Positions 32,001-46,300 of a stretch of 64,000 nucleotides of DNA are shown here, one piece after another; position 1 is the stretch's first letter; each line of letters opens with the position of its first letter. The position numbers and the translations under genes were made by a program. Under the pieces are notes generated by a model, which was not told the origin of the DNA, did no database searches, and worked only from the letters and a program-made list of their open reading frames with translations. Where the stretch lies: contig NC_084827.1 in the NCBI RefSeq assembly GCF_033115175.1, forward strand, positions 150,591,701-150,655,700. The letters are read 5' to 3'. The DNA comes from Lepus europaeus (taxonomy: Eukaryota; Chordata; Mammalia; Lagomorpha; Leporidae).

Positions 32001-35000
32001 AAGATGCTGGCTGGGATATCTGCATCCCGTACTGGAGTGCCTGGGTTCAACTCCAGGCTTCACTCGAGATTCCATGTTTCTGCTAATGTGCACCATGGGA
32101 GACTGCAGATGATGGTTCAAATAGTTGAGTCCCTGACATCTGCATGGGAGATTTGAATTGAGGTCCAGCTCCTGGGCTTTTAAGGAATGAACCAGAAAAT
32201 GTCTCTCTCTGTCTCTGTAGCTCTCAAATGATGAGATAAATGAACAAATACAGTGATAAATCAAACTTAATTACTAATAAAAATGGAGAGTCCCAACAGA
32301 AGGAAAAATATGATTGTCTTCCAAACAATGTGGGGAAAAGATTCATTTTACTTATAATCAGAGATACAAACTAAGGCATATAAAGTATAATCTGTGCTTA
32401 AAATTAACAAAATCTAAAACATGGCAATAGTCAATATTAACAAGGATCAGGTGAGATCTGTGCTTGCATTCACTGCAAGTGTAATTTGGTATTTTTTTCT
32501 AAAAGGAGAGTTTGCCATTGAGCACAAAAAGCTTTAACATGTTCCTTCCAAGTATTCTTCCTGTTTTGATTCCACTTTACAAATACATGCTAAGGCATTA
32601 ATTCACTCTTTGGGGGCAACTGTGTAAAGAATAATATATAAGGATTTTAGAAAGAAGCTCTTAATGGTGGAATAGGGATGGAGCTTACTGCTCTAGCCTA
32701 GGGGAAGAAGGTTAAAACAAAAGTGGAGAGAGTGCAATCTCAGGGAAGAGTTAGGTAGAGGATAGCAGAGGAAACTCCATGCAAATTAGAGGGACACTGT
32801 GTACCTACGTGGAGGGTGTAGACACCCACAACTCAGGACTTCAGCAGCTGAGAGCCTCAGCACCAGCTTTCAAGTGATGGGAGACCAGACTATAGCAGCC
32901 CAAGCTACTGGCGATAATGCTGCGGCAAGAGCCAGATGTGAATCAGGCTTGGAGCCCTGTGGGGACAGTGCACCTGACAACCTAGAGGGGAAGAAGGGGG
33001 GCACATTTCTCTCTCCCCAACTACACAGTACTGGAGTACTGCAATTCGTTGATAGAGGGTGGGTGCCATTTTGGATATATGTAACAGCTGTTCCAGCTCA
33101 TGTCCGCACGTCCAGCGACCATCTGAGATGAGATGCCTGAGTCTGGCTGGGAGAATTGGCAGGGGGCTGGGAGCTCATGCCTATGGGAGTGGTGTGTGTC
33201 AGGACTGTGAAAATACTGTGGCTATGTGGGAGGGCACAGAGTGTGGCTGGGACTTAGGACAGTCACTTTGGGCAGCTCCACATGCTTGGGGCTCCTTGAT
33301 TCCCTGGTGAGGGTCATTGCTACGGGATCCAGGTTTACACAAAGGACTGCATGGATGCTTTATGTGGTTCTTGTGGCAGCATGGATGAAAATTGTACCCA
33401 CTGGGGCTAGCACCAAGGCATTGGTCTCCATTGAGGAGAGGAAGTAATCATATCAAAACTTATGGGATACAGCAAAAGCAGTGTTAAGAGGATAGTTCAC
33501 AGTAATTGGTGTCAACATCAAGAAATTGGAAAGTCACCAAATAAATGAGCTATCAATGCATCTCAAGGACCTAAATAAACAACAGCAAACAAAAACCCAA
33601 AATTAGTAGGAGAAAAGAAATAATTAAACCTAGAGAAGAAATCAACAAAATTTAAACAAAATTACAAAAGATCAGGGAAACAGATGGTTTTTTGAAAAAA
33701 TGAACAAGATTGACACTCCATTGCCCGAAGTAACCAAAAAGAGAGGGAGAAGACCCGAATCAATAAAATTAGAGATGAAAAGAGAAAGGTAACAACAAAT
33801 ACCAAAGAAATAAAAAGAATGATAAGAAATGAAATACCTACAAATTGCTGTATGCCAACAAATCAGGAAACATAGAAGAAATGGATAAATTCCAGGACAG
33901 ATACAACCACATAAATTGATCCATGAAGACACAGAAAACCTAAACAGACCCATAACCAAGATGGAAATTGAATCAGTAATAAAGACCCTTCCAGCAAAGA
34001 AAAGCGCATGACCAGATGGTTTCACTGTTGAATTCTACCAGACATTTAAAGAACTGACTCCAATTATTCCCAAGGTACTCAGAACAACTGAAAGGGAGGG
34101 AACCCTCCCAGACTCTTTCTATGAAACCAGCATCATCTTAATTTCTAAACCTGAAAAAGAACTACAGAGAAAGAGAACTACAAACCCATTTCCCTGATGA
34201 ACATAGACACAAAAATCCTCAACAAAACACTAGCCAAACAAATCCAACAGTGCATTAGAAAGATCATTCTCCAAGTGATCCCTGTTAAATTTCAGAGTGG
34301 AAAAAGAGAGGGAGGAGATGTACAATTTTGGACATGCACAATCAGACTTGCCCCAAATGATGGAGTTAGAAATGTGCCAGGGGATTCCAATACAATCCCA
34401 TCAAGGTAGCATGTACCAATGCCATCTCACTAGTCCAAGTGATCAATTTCAGTTCACATTCGATGGCTCTGATAGGTCTAAGAATCAAAGGGATCACACA
34501 AACAAGACAAATGTCTGCTAATACTAACTGATAGAATCAAAAAGGGAGAGAAGGATCCAACATGGGAAGTGGGATACACAGCAGACTCAAAGAATGGCAG
34601 ACGTCCTAAACAACACTCTGGCCTCAGAATCAGCCCTTAAGGCATTCGGATCTGGCTGAAGAGCCCATGAGAGTATTGTAGGCATGGAAAGCCAAGATAC
34701 CATGGAAAAGAAAAAAAAAAGAAGACCTAAATGAAAGATCTCTGTGAGTGAGATCCCAGTGGAAAGAACGGGGCCATCAAAGAAGGAGGTACCTTTCTCT
34801 GAAGGGAGGAGAGAACTTCCACTTTGACTATGACCCTATCGGAATAAGATCAAAGTCAGCGAACTCTAAAGGCTTCCATAGCCCTGGCAACTCATGACTA
34901 GAGCCTAGGGAGATTACTGACGCCATGAACAGGAGTGTCAAATTGTTAAGTCAGCAACAGGAGTCACTGTGTACTTACATCCCAGGTGGGAACTGTCCTT

Positions 35001-38000
35001 AATGTGTTGTCTAATGTGCAGTGATGCTATAACTCGTACTGGTACAGTATTTTTACACTTTGTGTTTCTGCGTGGGTACAAACTGATGAGATCTTTACTA
35101 ATTATATACTGAATCGATCTTCTGTATATAAAGATAATTGGAAATGAAAAAAAAAACCTGGTGTTAAATTGGAAATGGCATAGAAAATTAATTTTTAAAA
35201 AATATTATGTACGATCTCTGTCTTTAATGTGCTGTACACTCTTATTTAATGCTATAACTAGTACTCCAACAGTATTTTTTTTTTCAGTTTGTGTTGCTAT
35301 ATGGGGGCAAACTGTTGAAATCGTTACCTAATATATACTAAACTAATCTTTTGTATATAAAGAGAATTGAAAATGAATCATGATGTGATTGGAAGGGGAG
35401 AGGGAGCGGGAAAGGGGAGGGTTGTGGGTGGGAGGGAAGTTTTGGGAGGGGGAAGCCATTGTAACCCATAAGCTGTACTTTGGAAATTTATATTCATTAA
35501 ATAAAAGTTTAATTAAAAAAAAAAGAAAGATCATTCTCCCAGACCAACTGAGATTTATCCCAGGTATGCAGGGATGGTTTTTCATTCTTTACAATTTTTA
35601 TTTATTTGAAAGAGAGACAGCCAGAGAGGAGAGAGGGAACAAAGAGAAAGAGAGAGAGAGAGAGAAATTGCTCACTCAGTGGTTCACTCCCTGAAACAAG
35701 ACAAGTTGAAGCCATGGGCCAGAAACTCACTCCAAGTATCCCATGTGAGTGGTAAGAACCCAACTACTGAGCCAATACCTGCTTCACCCTTCAGGTTTCA
35801 CATTTGCAGGAAGCTGGAATCAGGAGCAGAGCCAGAAACCCAGGCACTCCAATACAACAGGCAGATGTAGTCACTATGACATATGCTCATTCCCTAATGG
35901 ACTTTTAAAACTTGTTTTTTATTAAAAAAGTTTAATAGAGATATGAAAATTATAAATAATAGGCAAGCATTGTGACCAGTGGGTCAGCCATCAGTTGGGT
36001 TGCCCACATCATATATTGGAGTGCCAGTTCAAGCACCAGTTGCTCCATTTCTGATCCAGCTTCCTGCTAATGTACCTGGAAAGCAGTGGATGATGGCCCA
36101 AGTATTTGGGTCCCCTGAAATCCACGTGGGAGACCTGGATGGAGTATGGGCTTCTGGCTTCAGCATGGCTCAGCCCTGGCTATTGTGGGCATTTGGGGAG
36201 CGAACTAGCAAATGGAAAATCTCTCTCCTCTAGCTCTCCTTCTTTCTCTGTCACTCTTTCAAATAAATCGATAAATCAATAAATCTTTTAAAAATTGTAT
36301 ATGATTATGGGGTTTCATGAGATGTTTTGTTATATGTATACAATTTACATAGGTCTAATTAATGTCTAATCATTAGGCAAAGGGTAAATATACTTAGCCT
36401 TTCAAGCATTTAATGTTTTGTTATAGTGGCAACATCCCCAAATCCTATCTTCTAAATGTTTTTTGAGAGAAAAAACAGTAAACTAACATTGTCTATCTTT
36501 ACTCTACTGTTAGTAGAACCCAAGAACTTCTTACACCTACCTTGTATCACAGCAAATAGTAGTAGTAATCTAAACATACAACAACAAAAGAAGGGTGATG
36601 TCAACAATATTATGTCCATTTAAATAAAAATTATATGACCATTAAGATGTTTTTAAAGAATTATAATGACAATCAACATGCTCACGATATAACTTACATT
36701 GATAGAAGCATAAAGTCAATAAATTTTTCAGATGATCTAAACTAATTTTAAAATGTTTACAAGGAAGGAAATATACCAAAATATGGTTATGGTTATAAGG
36801 GTTATGTATAAGATTATTTGTAATTTTAACTTTATTCTCTTCTGATTTTTCTAAATTTTCTACAAAGTCAGCAATTCATGATTAGAGAGATAAAGTTATT
36901 TCAAAAAACATATTCTTAGGTTTTTTTTTCTCATCACATTAACATTTTGAGAATATCTGCCAAACTAGGGAATGATTCTAAATGGTCCAGATGAATTGTG
37001 CGTTAACAATGTTTCCTGTCCCTTTTGGACTCACCTGTTGCTGGGGATTGTGGTCATATATTTGTTGAGCCTGAGATACCCTTTGAGGCATGTATTTGAA
37101 GGGCCTCATGATTGCTGTTTCCACTGGTCCAGCTGACCTTCCATATAATGGTACTTTGGAACTATTGCACTGAACAGAAAGCCTGTGGTAAAGTAGATTT
37201 TTTATTAGAAAGTTAAGCAATTTTTAATTATCAGGTATGACATTGAGGAAAGCCTTTTTAGAAAATGTTAAATCAGTTGTTGAAACTAATATATATCCCC
37301 CAAATAGCAATTAAATAGTCCATTTTTTTACGGTATTTTCCAGACGGCTCATTTAGTTGACAATTAGCTAACACCAGCAATGAAAATTCCATTTTCCTCC
37401 TCCTTGATCATCAGGATGTGAGAACAAAAAGAAATTCAAGGATGATGGCAGAAAACCTCCCAGGTCATCTTGTCCAGGTCAAACACTGCAGGATCTAAGC
37501 ATAAGTATGTGTTTATGATGTCATGTCTGAAGAACATAAGATTAACCAAAATAGTTTAAGGTCAGGCGTATTCTATTTTATATAGTTTCATTTTGCTTCA
37601 TTCATTTGTTGAAAAAATACTTTTAAATCATCTTACCAGGTTAAATTACTGCAGATAAAGAAAACAACTAGAAAGCAGAGTACTCCTTGCTCATAGAAAA
37701 GCCACATCTAACAGTCAAATATACAATCACATTTGGCATATTGTGATAATTTCTACAGGATGCAATGAGAGCACAGGAAAAGAAGTGATTGTTCTGTGGT
37801 ACACTTAGTTATATCATTAAAGATGGGCATTTTGAGAAAGAAAACCAGGGCAACCTATAAATTCTTTGTAATACATCTTCTGAGTGACACACTCCACTTC
37901 TATCTGAGGTAATTTTAATACCTTGGAGTTGTTCCATGCAGTCTTAGTTCAGGCAGGTATAGCAAAATAACACATGCTAGGTGTCTTAAATAGTAGACAT

Positions 38001-40184
38001 TTATTGTGGCTCTTGAGACTGGAAATCCAAGATCAAGATACACACACTATTTTCTAAACTCACATCAAAAACACACATTGAATTTGCTTTTGAAACAAAA
38101 ATGAAACCATTCCATACATATTATTTGTCATTTGCTTTTTTCTCATGAATGGTGAATAACGGTGAGTAAAACAGGCAGGAGATAAAATTTGTTCTTTTAA
38201 GTAGATTAATGGTGTTCTTTTGTATTCTGTTTTTTTTTTTTTTTTAAAGACAGAGTTACAGAGAGAGGTAGAGACAGAGAGAGGTCTTCCAGCCACTGGT
38301 TCACTCCCCAGACGGCCACAACAGCCAGAGCTGCGCCAATCTGAAGCCAGGAGCCAGGAGCCAGGAGCCAGGAGCCTTTTCTGGGTCTCCCATGTGGGTG
38401 CAGGAGCCCAAGGACTTAGGCCGTCTTCTACTGCTTTCCCACACCATAGCAGAGAGCTGGATCAGAAGAGGAGCGGCCAGGACCAGAACTGGCGACCATA
38501 TGGGATGCTGGCGCCTCAGGCCAGGGCGTTAGCCTGCTGCGCCACAGTGCTGGCCCCTCTTTTGTATTCTGTTACAGGTGTTCTGCTATTTTCCTACCAG
38601 AAGACCCTGATGTTTGTTTCTTGTATATAGCCTTGGTCATTCATGCTACAAGCAAAATTCTCATTTACTAAATGGTAGTGTTTTCTATATGGTAGCATCC
38701 CCAAAATAGATCCCAGCCAAATCTTGTGTGTATATTAATATTTAGTTGGTATTTTTTCCAAGCCAGTCTCTCTGCATTGATTGTTCCAATAATTCTCTCC
38801 TCTTGAACCAAATTATCATTTTTTCTCTTTATTAACTAATTTCTTTCAACATACAAATATGTTGTTATTTCTCTTATCATTATAAAACAATCTCTGAACT
38901 TAGTCATCCAACAACCTACACTATCTTTCAATTCTTTGAGATTTAAAAAAAAAAACCCTTGGATTTCCTTATTTATATCTTTAATTCCTCAATACTCCCA
39001 TTTTATGCTTTTCAAATTTGTTTAATTTTTCATTTCATTTGAAAGGCAGAGAAACAAAGAGAGATACAGAGACAGAGAAAGATCATCCATATGCTGGTTC
39101 TCTCTTCCAAATGCCCACAACATTTGGGGCTGGGCCAAGACAAAACTGTGAGCCCATAACTCAGTCTGGGTTTCCTCATACAAGCGGCAGGAACTCAAGT
39201 ACTCAGGTCATCACTGCTGCCTCTCACAGCATACATTAACAGGAAGCTGGGAACAGAGCTGGGAGTCAAACTCAGACACCCAGATATGGGATATGCAAGT
39301 CTCAAATGCCTACTGCCCCATCTCTCTTAGACTGCCTGTAGTCTGACTTTTTCTACTACTACTGTCCCACAGTGCTCTTTTAAGGTAATCACATATCTTC
39401 TCATTGTGAAATGAAAGGTGGTTTCTTTTTTTTTTTTTTGTAATATTTACTTATTTATTAGAAAAGCAGAGTTACAGAGACAGTGAGAGAGGAAAAGGGA
39501 GAGGGAGAGAGGGGAGGGAAAAGGGGAGAGGGGAAGAGAGAGAGAGAGGGAGAGAGGAAGAGAAGGAGAGACAGAGAGAGAGAGAGAAAGAGAGAATCTT
39601 TCATCCACTGGTCCACTCCCCAATGCTTGCAATGATCAGTGCAGGGCCAAGCTGAAGCCAGGAGCCAGGAGCTTCATCTGGGTTTCCCACTTAGGTGGCA
39701 GGGATAAAAACACTTGAGCCATCTTCTGCTGCTTTTCCCAGACCACCAACCAGTGCCCTTATGGGATGCTAGCATTGCAGGTAGTGGCTTTGCCCTCCAT
39801 GACACAACACTGGCCCCAAAGGTCTTAATTGACAAAGCAGGAGCATTTGACATGATGGACAACCATGTCACTCTCCTTGAGTACTTTCTTCACCACTTTC
39901 TCAAGATTCCTTGGCATTTTGGTTTTCCTTATCTCTCATTCATCACTCTTTTTCAGTTTCCCTTGGATTTTCTTCTTCTCCCCCGTATGTCATGTACTCT
40001 TGACCCTCCTCTCTTCTCTATCAAAACACTCTCTTTGATGGCCTCATACACTCTCGTGGCTTCAAAAATCACATGCGTGGTAACAACACCTTCTCCCCCA
40101 AAGTTACAGACCTTTTTTTCCAAATTTCAGATATGGATAACTGAATGTCTATTCAATATCTCCACATGGAATCTAAGAAGCATT

Positions 40185-40256
<72 letters not shown>

Positions 40257-40278
40257 TGACAGGTAGAGTTAGACAGCA

Positions 40279-40309
<31 letters not shown>

Positions 40310-43300
40310 TCTTCCTTCCATTGGTTCACCCCCCAAATGGCTGCTATAGCCAGAGTGCTGTGCCGATCCGAAGCCAGGAGCCAGGTGCTTTCTCCTGGTC
40401 TCCCATGGGGTGCAGGGCCCAAGGACTTGGGCCATCCTCCACTGCACTCCGGGGCCACAGCAGAGAGCTGGACTGGAAGAGGATCAACCGGGACAGGATC
40501 CGGTGCCCCAACTGGGACTAGAACCTGGAGTGCCAGTGCCGCAGGCGGAGGATTAGCCTAGTGAGCCGTGGTGCTGGCCTAAGAAGCATTTCAATCTACA
40601 TGTGTCCCAATATGACCTCCTGATCTTCCCTCACAAATCTGTTCCACCATGGCTTCCTTTATCTGGACTGATAATAACCTTACTCTTCTACATATATACA
40701 TATGCGTGTGTGAAGATATAAGGGAACCTAATATTTGACAAAGTTGGTATTTTAATTAAGTGGGAACAATGTCATGTAACTGACTATGTATCTAAAAGAA
40801 AGTAAAGCTAAATCATTGTTAAAATAAATTTAAAATGGATTGAGACTTTAAATAAAAAATGCAAAGTAGAGCCAATAGAAGAAAATTGATGAAAATATTG
40901 ATATAATTTTGCCATTCTTTAATATCAACACAACAACTAGATTGATGCTTTTAAAGTAAGTTAGGAGTAGGTGTTTTGAGTAATGGTTTAGATTCCACTT
41001 GGGTCTCTCACATCCTGCATTAAAGTGCCTAGGTTGAGTCCTGGTTCCACATTCAATTCCAGCTTTCTGCTAATGTGTACACTGAGAAGTATCAGATGAT
41101 GGCTCAGTAATTGGTCCCCTGCCACTCCCATAGAAGATGCAGATTAGGTTCTGGGCTCCCAGTTTCAGCATGGCCCAGGCCCAGCCATTGTGGACATTTG
41201 GGGAGTGAATCAGAAGATGAAAAATCTTATGTGTCTGTCTCTGTTGTTCTCTCTTTCAAATAAATAAATAAATAAATCTTTAGATCCTGTACTCAAAATC
41301 CTCCAAAATTTCCCTAAAGTAAAAGCCTACATCCTTACATTGGCCTAGCAGGTCCTTTAAGATCTGCCCCACTTCTTCCAATCTCTTCTCTTATTATTCT
41401 CCATCATTGCATTCAAGCCACACCAGCTTCCTCATGGTTTTTGGATCAGCTAAGCATACTCTCCTTTCATGCTGACTGTCTCCCCAACTTCAGCATGATT
41501 TTCTCAGATAGCTGGGTGGCTTACTACCTCCCTTATCATTGCCTACAAGGATTTGTTCAAATGTTACCTCCTGCTAAGGCACAATATGACCACCTATTTA
41601 AATTAGCCACCAACTCTCCCTTTCTACATCCTGATCCCTCTTACCTGGTTCTCCTTTTCTCTTTTACTTAGTACTTAAATTTTCTAATGTAATATAGAAT
41701 TCATTTATATACCATTTTGCTTTATCTGGTCTCCCTACTAGGATGCAAACTCCACATAAGCAGAGACCTTTTTCACTTTAGATTCATTAATATTTCGCAA
41801 GAACCTACCATAGTGGTCAATAAGTATTTATTGAATACATAAGTGAATGGCTATTGTCAGAAAAGTCTACAGCCATTTGTATTTCTGCCAAACTGAGGGA
41901 GCACCAGAATGGTTGTTGGCATTCATTTTGATCTATGCCTTTCTAATAAGTAAATGATGGTATCTCATTTTCCTCAAATTGTGTGGCATTTTTCTAACTT
42001 CCAGTGAGGACATCTTTTTATGTATGTAATAGCCATTCAAAGTTCCTCTTTTGTGGTCACTTATCTACCCATTTGGTGTATTTTCTTCCTCACCTTTACC
42101 CTCTTATGCATTTTTTCTTTGAATTTTCCAATACTTCTTTTGACTGTTGCATGTTCCATTCTGAAAGAGCTCATGGTCTACATTATTTATCTGTTCACTA
42201 TACAGTCCATTTGATTATTTAGTCATTCAACAAACATTATTGAGCATTCATCATATTCAGACTTTGTTACAGATTCTGGCAATACAATTGGAAACAAGAA
42301 TAGATTCCTCCCCTCATAGAGCTTATACTATAGAGGCAAATACAGCAATAAATAAATAAATAAAGTAAAATAAATAGGATAGCCAATGATGATGAAATGC
42401 ATTGAAGAAAAATAAAACAAAGAAGGATGACTAGCAGTGCTATGGCAAGGGTGGTGCTGATATGGTGAATGGTTGTCAAGAAAAGTCTAAGGATGAGATG
42501 ATGTTTTGGTTGGTCTCTGGGCATGCAGAGAGAAGCTGTACTGGGAGGTGGTTTAGGATAGGGGTGGCCCAAGGAGGCAGCATACCTGGGGTGTTCAAGG
42601 AGAGCCTGTGGATGAAATGGAACAAGAGAGAGGCACAAAAGACTAAGATTGGGGTGGGGAATGGGGTCCTTAGGGACAGGCTACAGGGTACTGGAAGGAC
42701 TTGGGCTTTCTTTGAAGATGGGGGCACTCAGAAAGTTTGTGTAGAGGAATGGCATAATCTGACCAAATGTGAAAAGGATCACCCTGCCTGTGACACTAGG
42801 TGTAGCCAGTGGTGAAGCAATGGAGGAAGCAGCGAAACCAGCTAGGAGGTCACCACAGCAATGCAGAAGAAAGAGGCCGGGTGAAGTGGTGGCCAAGCAG
42901 ATAACAAAACACAGAGTTTGGACCTAATTTGTAAGCATAACTCATAGGATCTGTTGATGGACTAAATTGTTTCGATACTTTCATGAGCCAGGTGTTTGGA
43001 GTTATGCAAGTTAATGAAACCAGATTCCTTGACAGAGCTTTTAGCCACATGGGAACACAGACCTCAAATGGTTGTATAGTTTCAAGATAAGACACATCCT
43101 TTAAAAAAAAAGGTGTAAGTTTTAAGAGGAGATATTTGGCTTAGTGTTATTGGGGCTGTGAGTGGGGGCAGCATCAGGGCTGCTGGAGCACACAGATTGG
43201 AGGAGAGGGATGAAACTAGAGAGGTAAACTAGAGAGGTAAACAGGAGGTGTCAAATGTGTAGGACTCTCTGTCATGTTAAAACTTTTAGTTTAAAAATAA

Positions 43301-46300
43301 TGGAAAGACAACTGAGAGATTTAAGAAAGATAAGTGAGTTCCTTCTGGTGAGTGATGCCATCACATTTGTGTTAAATATTTATAAACAGGGGCTGGCACT
43401 ATGGCGTAGTGGGTAAGGCTGCCAGTGCCAGCATCCCATATGGGCCCCGTTTCAAGACCTGGCTGCTCCACTTCTGATCCAGCTCTCTGCTGTGGCCTGG
43501 GAAAGCAGTGGAAGATGGCCCAAGTCCTTGGGCCCCTGTACCCATGTGGGAGACCTGGAAGAAGCACCTGGCTCCTGGCTTTGGATTGGCACAGTTCTGG
43601 CCATTGCAGCCATCTGGGGAGTGAACTAGCAGATAGAAGACCCCCCCCCCCTCTCTCTCTGCCTCTCCTTATCTATGTAACTCTGACTTTCAAATATATA
43701 AACCTTTAAAACAAAACAAACAAAACAAAATGTATAAACAGTCTACCTTCAGTGGCCAAAAGAAATGCAAATTTAAAAAGTATTATATTTATGTTCTGAC
43801 TATGAGAATGGGGAAATTTACATAAGATTTCAAATATTCGATCAATCCAGTTGTTTGATTGATGTGGTTTATTGTTAGCCACCCAAGGAAAGTGAAAATA
43901 GCTGACTTGAAGAAGAAAGAACAACTGGCACCTAATATCTTTAAATTTGATTTTTTCTATTATATTAAAGATATACATCAAGATGATATCCAAATCTCTT
44001 ATTTTAATTCTGTAGTGATTAAAAACTTCGAAGTACGTGTGATACAGGAATAATAAATGGCATCTAATTATGAAGTCATTATGTATTCTTTTCTTTAAAG
44101 ACCTGTAAAATATACTTAAATCACAAGAGTAATGTAACAAAATGACCACAGAACTGCAGGACTTGTATTGCGGTGGGAATTTGTTGGTGGTTTCTGAGAA
44201 AAGATTAGAGAATTACAAAAGAAATTAATGAATATCAATCTGATTTAAATTAATCTAACACTCTTAGTAGATAAAGTGGAAGTGAATACGTAATTTTTTT
44301 CAAAGATGTGGTGACCATAAATCCAAAGAAATGACATCTCTTTTCTTTAATAACTTCTCTTTTAAATTATGGAGAAGTGGTTACACCAAAAATTAAGATC
44401 AGAAGGTCTGTTATAAAGTTTTCTTTAGATTGGTGTTCAGGTATGTGACGGTGATTCCACACACTGTGATGGTAAGATGTGCTTTGGAGTAACTGCTTCG
44501 GAATATAATTTGACACTCTGAATTTTGAGGATAAACAAACTTCACAACTTTATGTCCAGTGATTTTACTTGTATGAGTTTATCCTAGTAATATCATAAAA
44601 TATGCAAAAATGTACATGTACAGGGACATTGCTACAGAATGTTTTGGAGAAGAATTTGGCAATAACCCAAATGTTCAGCAATAAAGAGTTGCTTGTGAAT
44701 TATGGCACTGCCTTAAAAGATGTGAGCAAGTCCTTTTAAAATTATGTTTTGGAAAATAATGACATAGGTGGGACATGTGCTCCATTTAATGTAGGTGTAA
44801 AGAATGAGAAATGGTATCTATAACATAGTTTCTGTCTTTTTTTTTTAAAATTGTAGTTATTGCCTTGATAATACTAAAATCTGAATAGTTCTTACCTGTG
44901 AGTCTGTGAGGCATGGGACACAGAGCATCTTTATTCTCCTTTGCTTGATTAGTTAATTAATAAAGTATTAATTCTGGATTAGGCTTTCAAAAGCAAATCA
45001 GCAAAAATTAGTGTTATAAGACAAAGTTAAGTACTTTAGTATTAACAATCTTCTGTGCCTAACAACTTTTAATTTTTAAAGAATGTTTACTTATTTATTT
45101 ATTTATTTTCATCGACTTTAAAGGCAGAGAGAGAGAGAGGGGGAGAAAAACAAGAGACAAAGAGAGATCTTTCCACCTACTGGTTCACACCCCAAATAGC
45201 CTCAATAGTGAGACCTAAGCCAGACCAAAGCAAGGATCCTGGAACTTCATTCAGGTCTTCCTTTTTGGGTGGCTGAGGCCTAAGCCCTTGAGTCATTATC
45301 TGCTGCCTCCCAGGATGCACTGGCAGAAAGCTGTTTGGGAAGCATAGTAGCCAGGACTGGAACCTGCACTCCAGGAAGGCGTGCAGGCATCCCAAGGGGT
45401 GCCTTAACAACTGTACCAAAATGCCTGCCCTCTGACGTCTTTAGTTGTAGGAATACCTGTAAGTATTTGGTTGGGTCATTACAAAGTATTATCTCTTGGA
45501 CCTACTTTAATATGAAGTGCCATTTCTAGAGAATAAAAGCTATCTCAATCCATTCCTCCCTCCTCCCTCCTGTTATCTTTGGGATGTCAGCTTTAGAAAA
45601 GCCATGTTTGGCTCTGTATTGACCATGTTACCCAATGCCCAGGTACCCTTGGCTACCACCCTGGGAATCCACACTCACCAGGCCCTGTCCTTCGGGTTCA
45701 CCTGATCCAGCTGCCACTGTCTTCCTCTAGCTTCCTTCCTTCCATAGTGCCCTCGCAGCAGATTGTTTCGGAGGGTCCCAAGGAGGAGTTTTGTGTTCTC
45801 CTTTGCTGACATCTGCTGAAACAGCCAACATTATCAAGAGCACCTGAACACTCCATACAAGAACTCCCCTTACTTGGTTGGACTGGCCACCCTCAATGTT
45901 CTTGGAATTTTTTCTCTTACTTCTGTCATCAGAAAAAAATAATTTTACTTCCTTACCTCATGACTTTCTTCATATTCTGTCTGTATAAACATACACATAG
46001 CCTATCTCCAGATTAAATGCCCCCAAATGCCTCTATGACTCTTCTTCCTAGAGTAACCCAGCCATTTGGAATTCTAAAGCAGAAGAGGGTATGGAAGAGG
46101 ACTAAGTCTATAGTTGCTAACATTTGGGGCTGTGGATTCCTTTGTGCATTGGGTGATAATTCATGGATTTATCCTCAGAAAAAGATTCATACATTTAATT
46201 CTGATTATAATTTCAGTGAAGTCCATCCATCCATCTTACGTTAAGAAACTCCACTGAAAAGGCACAAAGAGAGATGTTTGCTTACAAGGTTTTCAGCACT

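Larger units (their letters stand above)
29137..37034 (-). other. DYTN: DYTN intron
   Basis: Contains a young L1 3' end, L1-like relics near 30340-30500 and 31170-31460, C SINEs, a nested L1 pair and L1M-like text at 36570-36900. I see nothing nameable in 30500-31160 and 31470-31970. Confidence 0.85.
37170..45701 (-). other. DYTN: DYTN intron
   Basis: Contains a MaLR LTR end (about 37945-38040), C SINEs, L2, a long unassigned ancient repeat and an L1M-like piece. The parts 37180-37940 and 43740-44430 are AT-rich, with nothing I can name. Confidence 0.85.

Noticed and set aside
33672-34025. 117-residue open frame on - strand
   Set aside because: Reverse complement of L1 ORF2; the hydrophobic look comes from AT-rich L1 antisense.
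39714-40259. 181-residue open frame on + strand
   Set aside because: Starts in a SINE head and ends in a translated TTTC microsatellite. The middle shows no conserved protein.
42462-42815. 117-residue open frame on + strand
   Set aside because: Lies wholly inside an ancient high-copy repeat.
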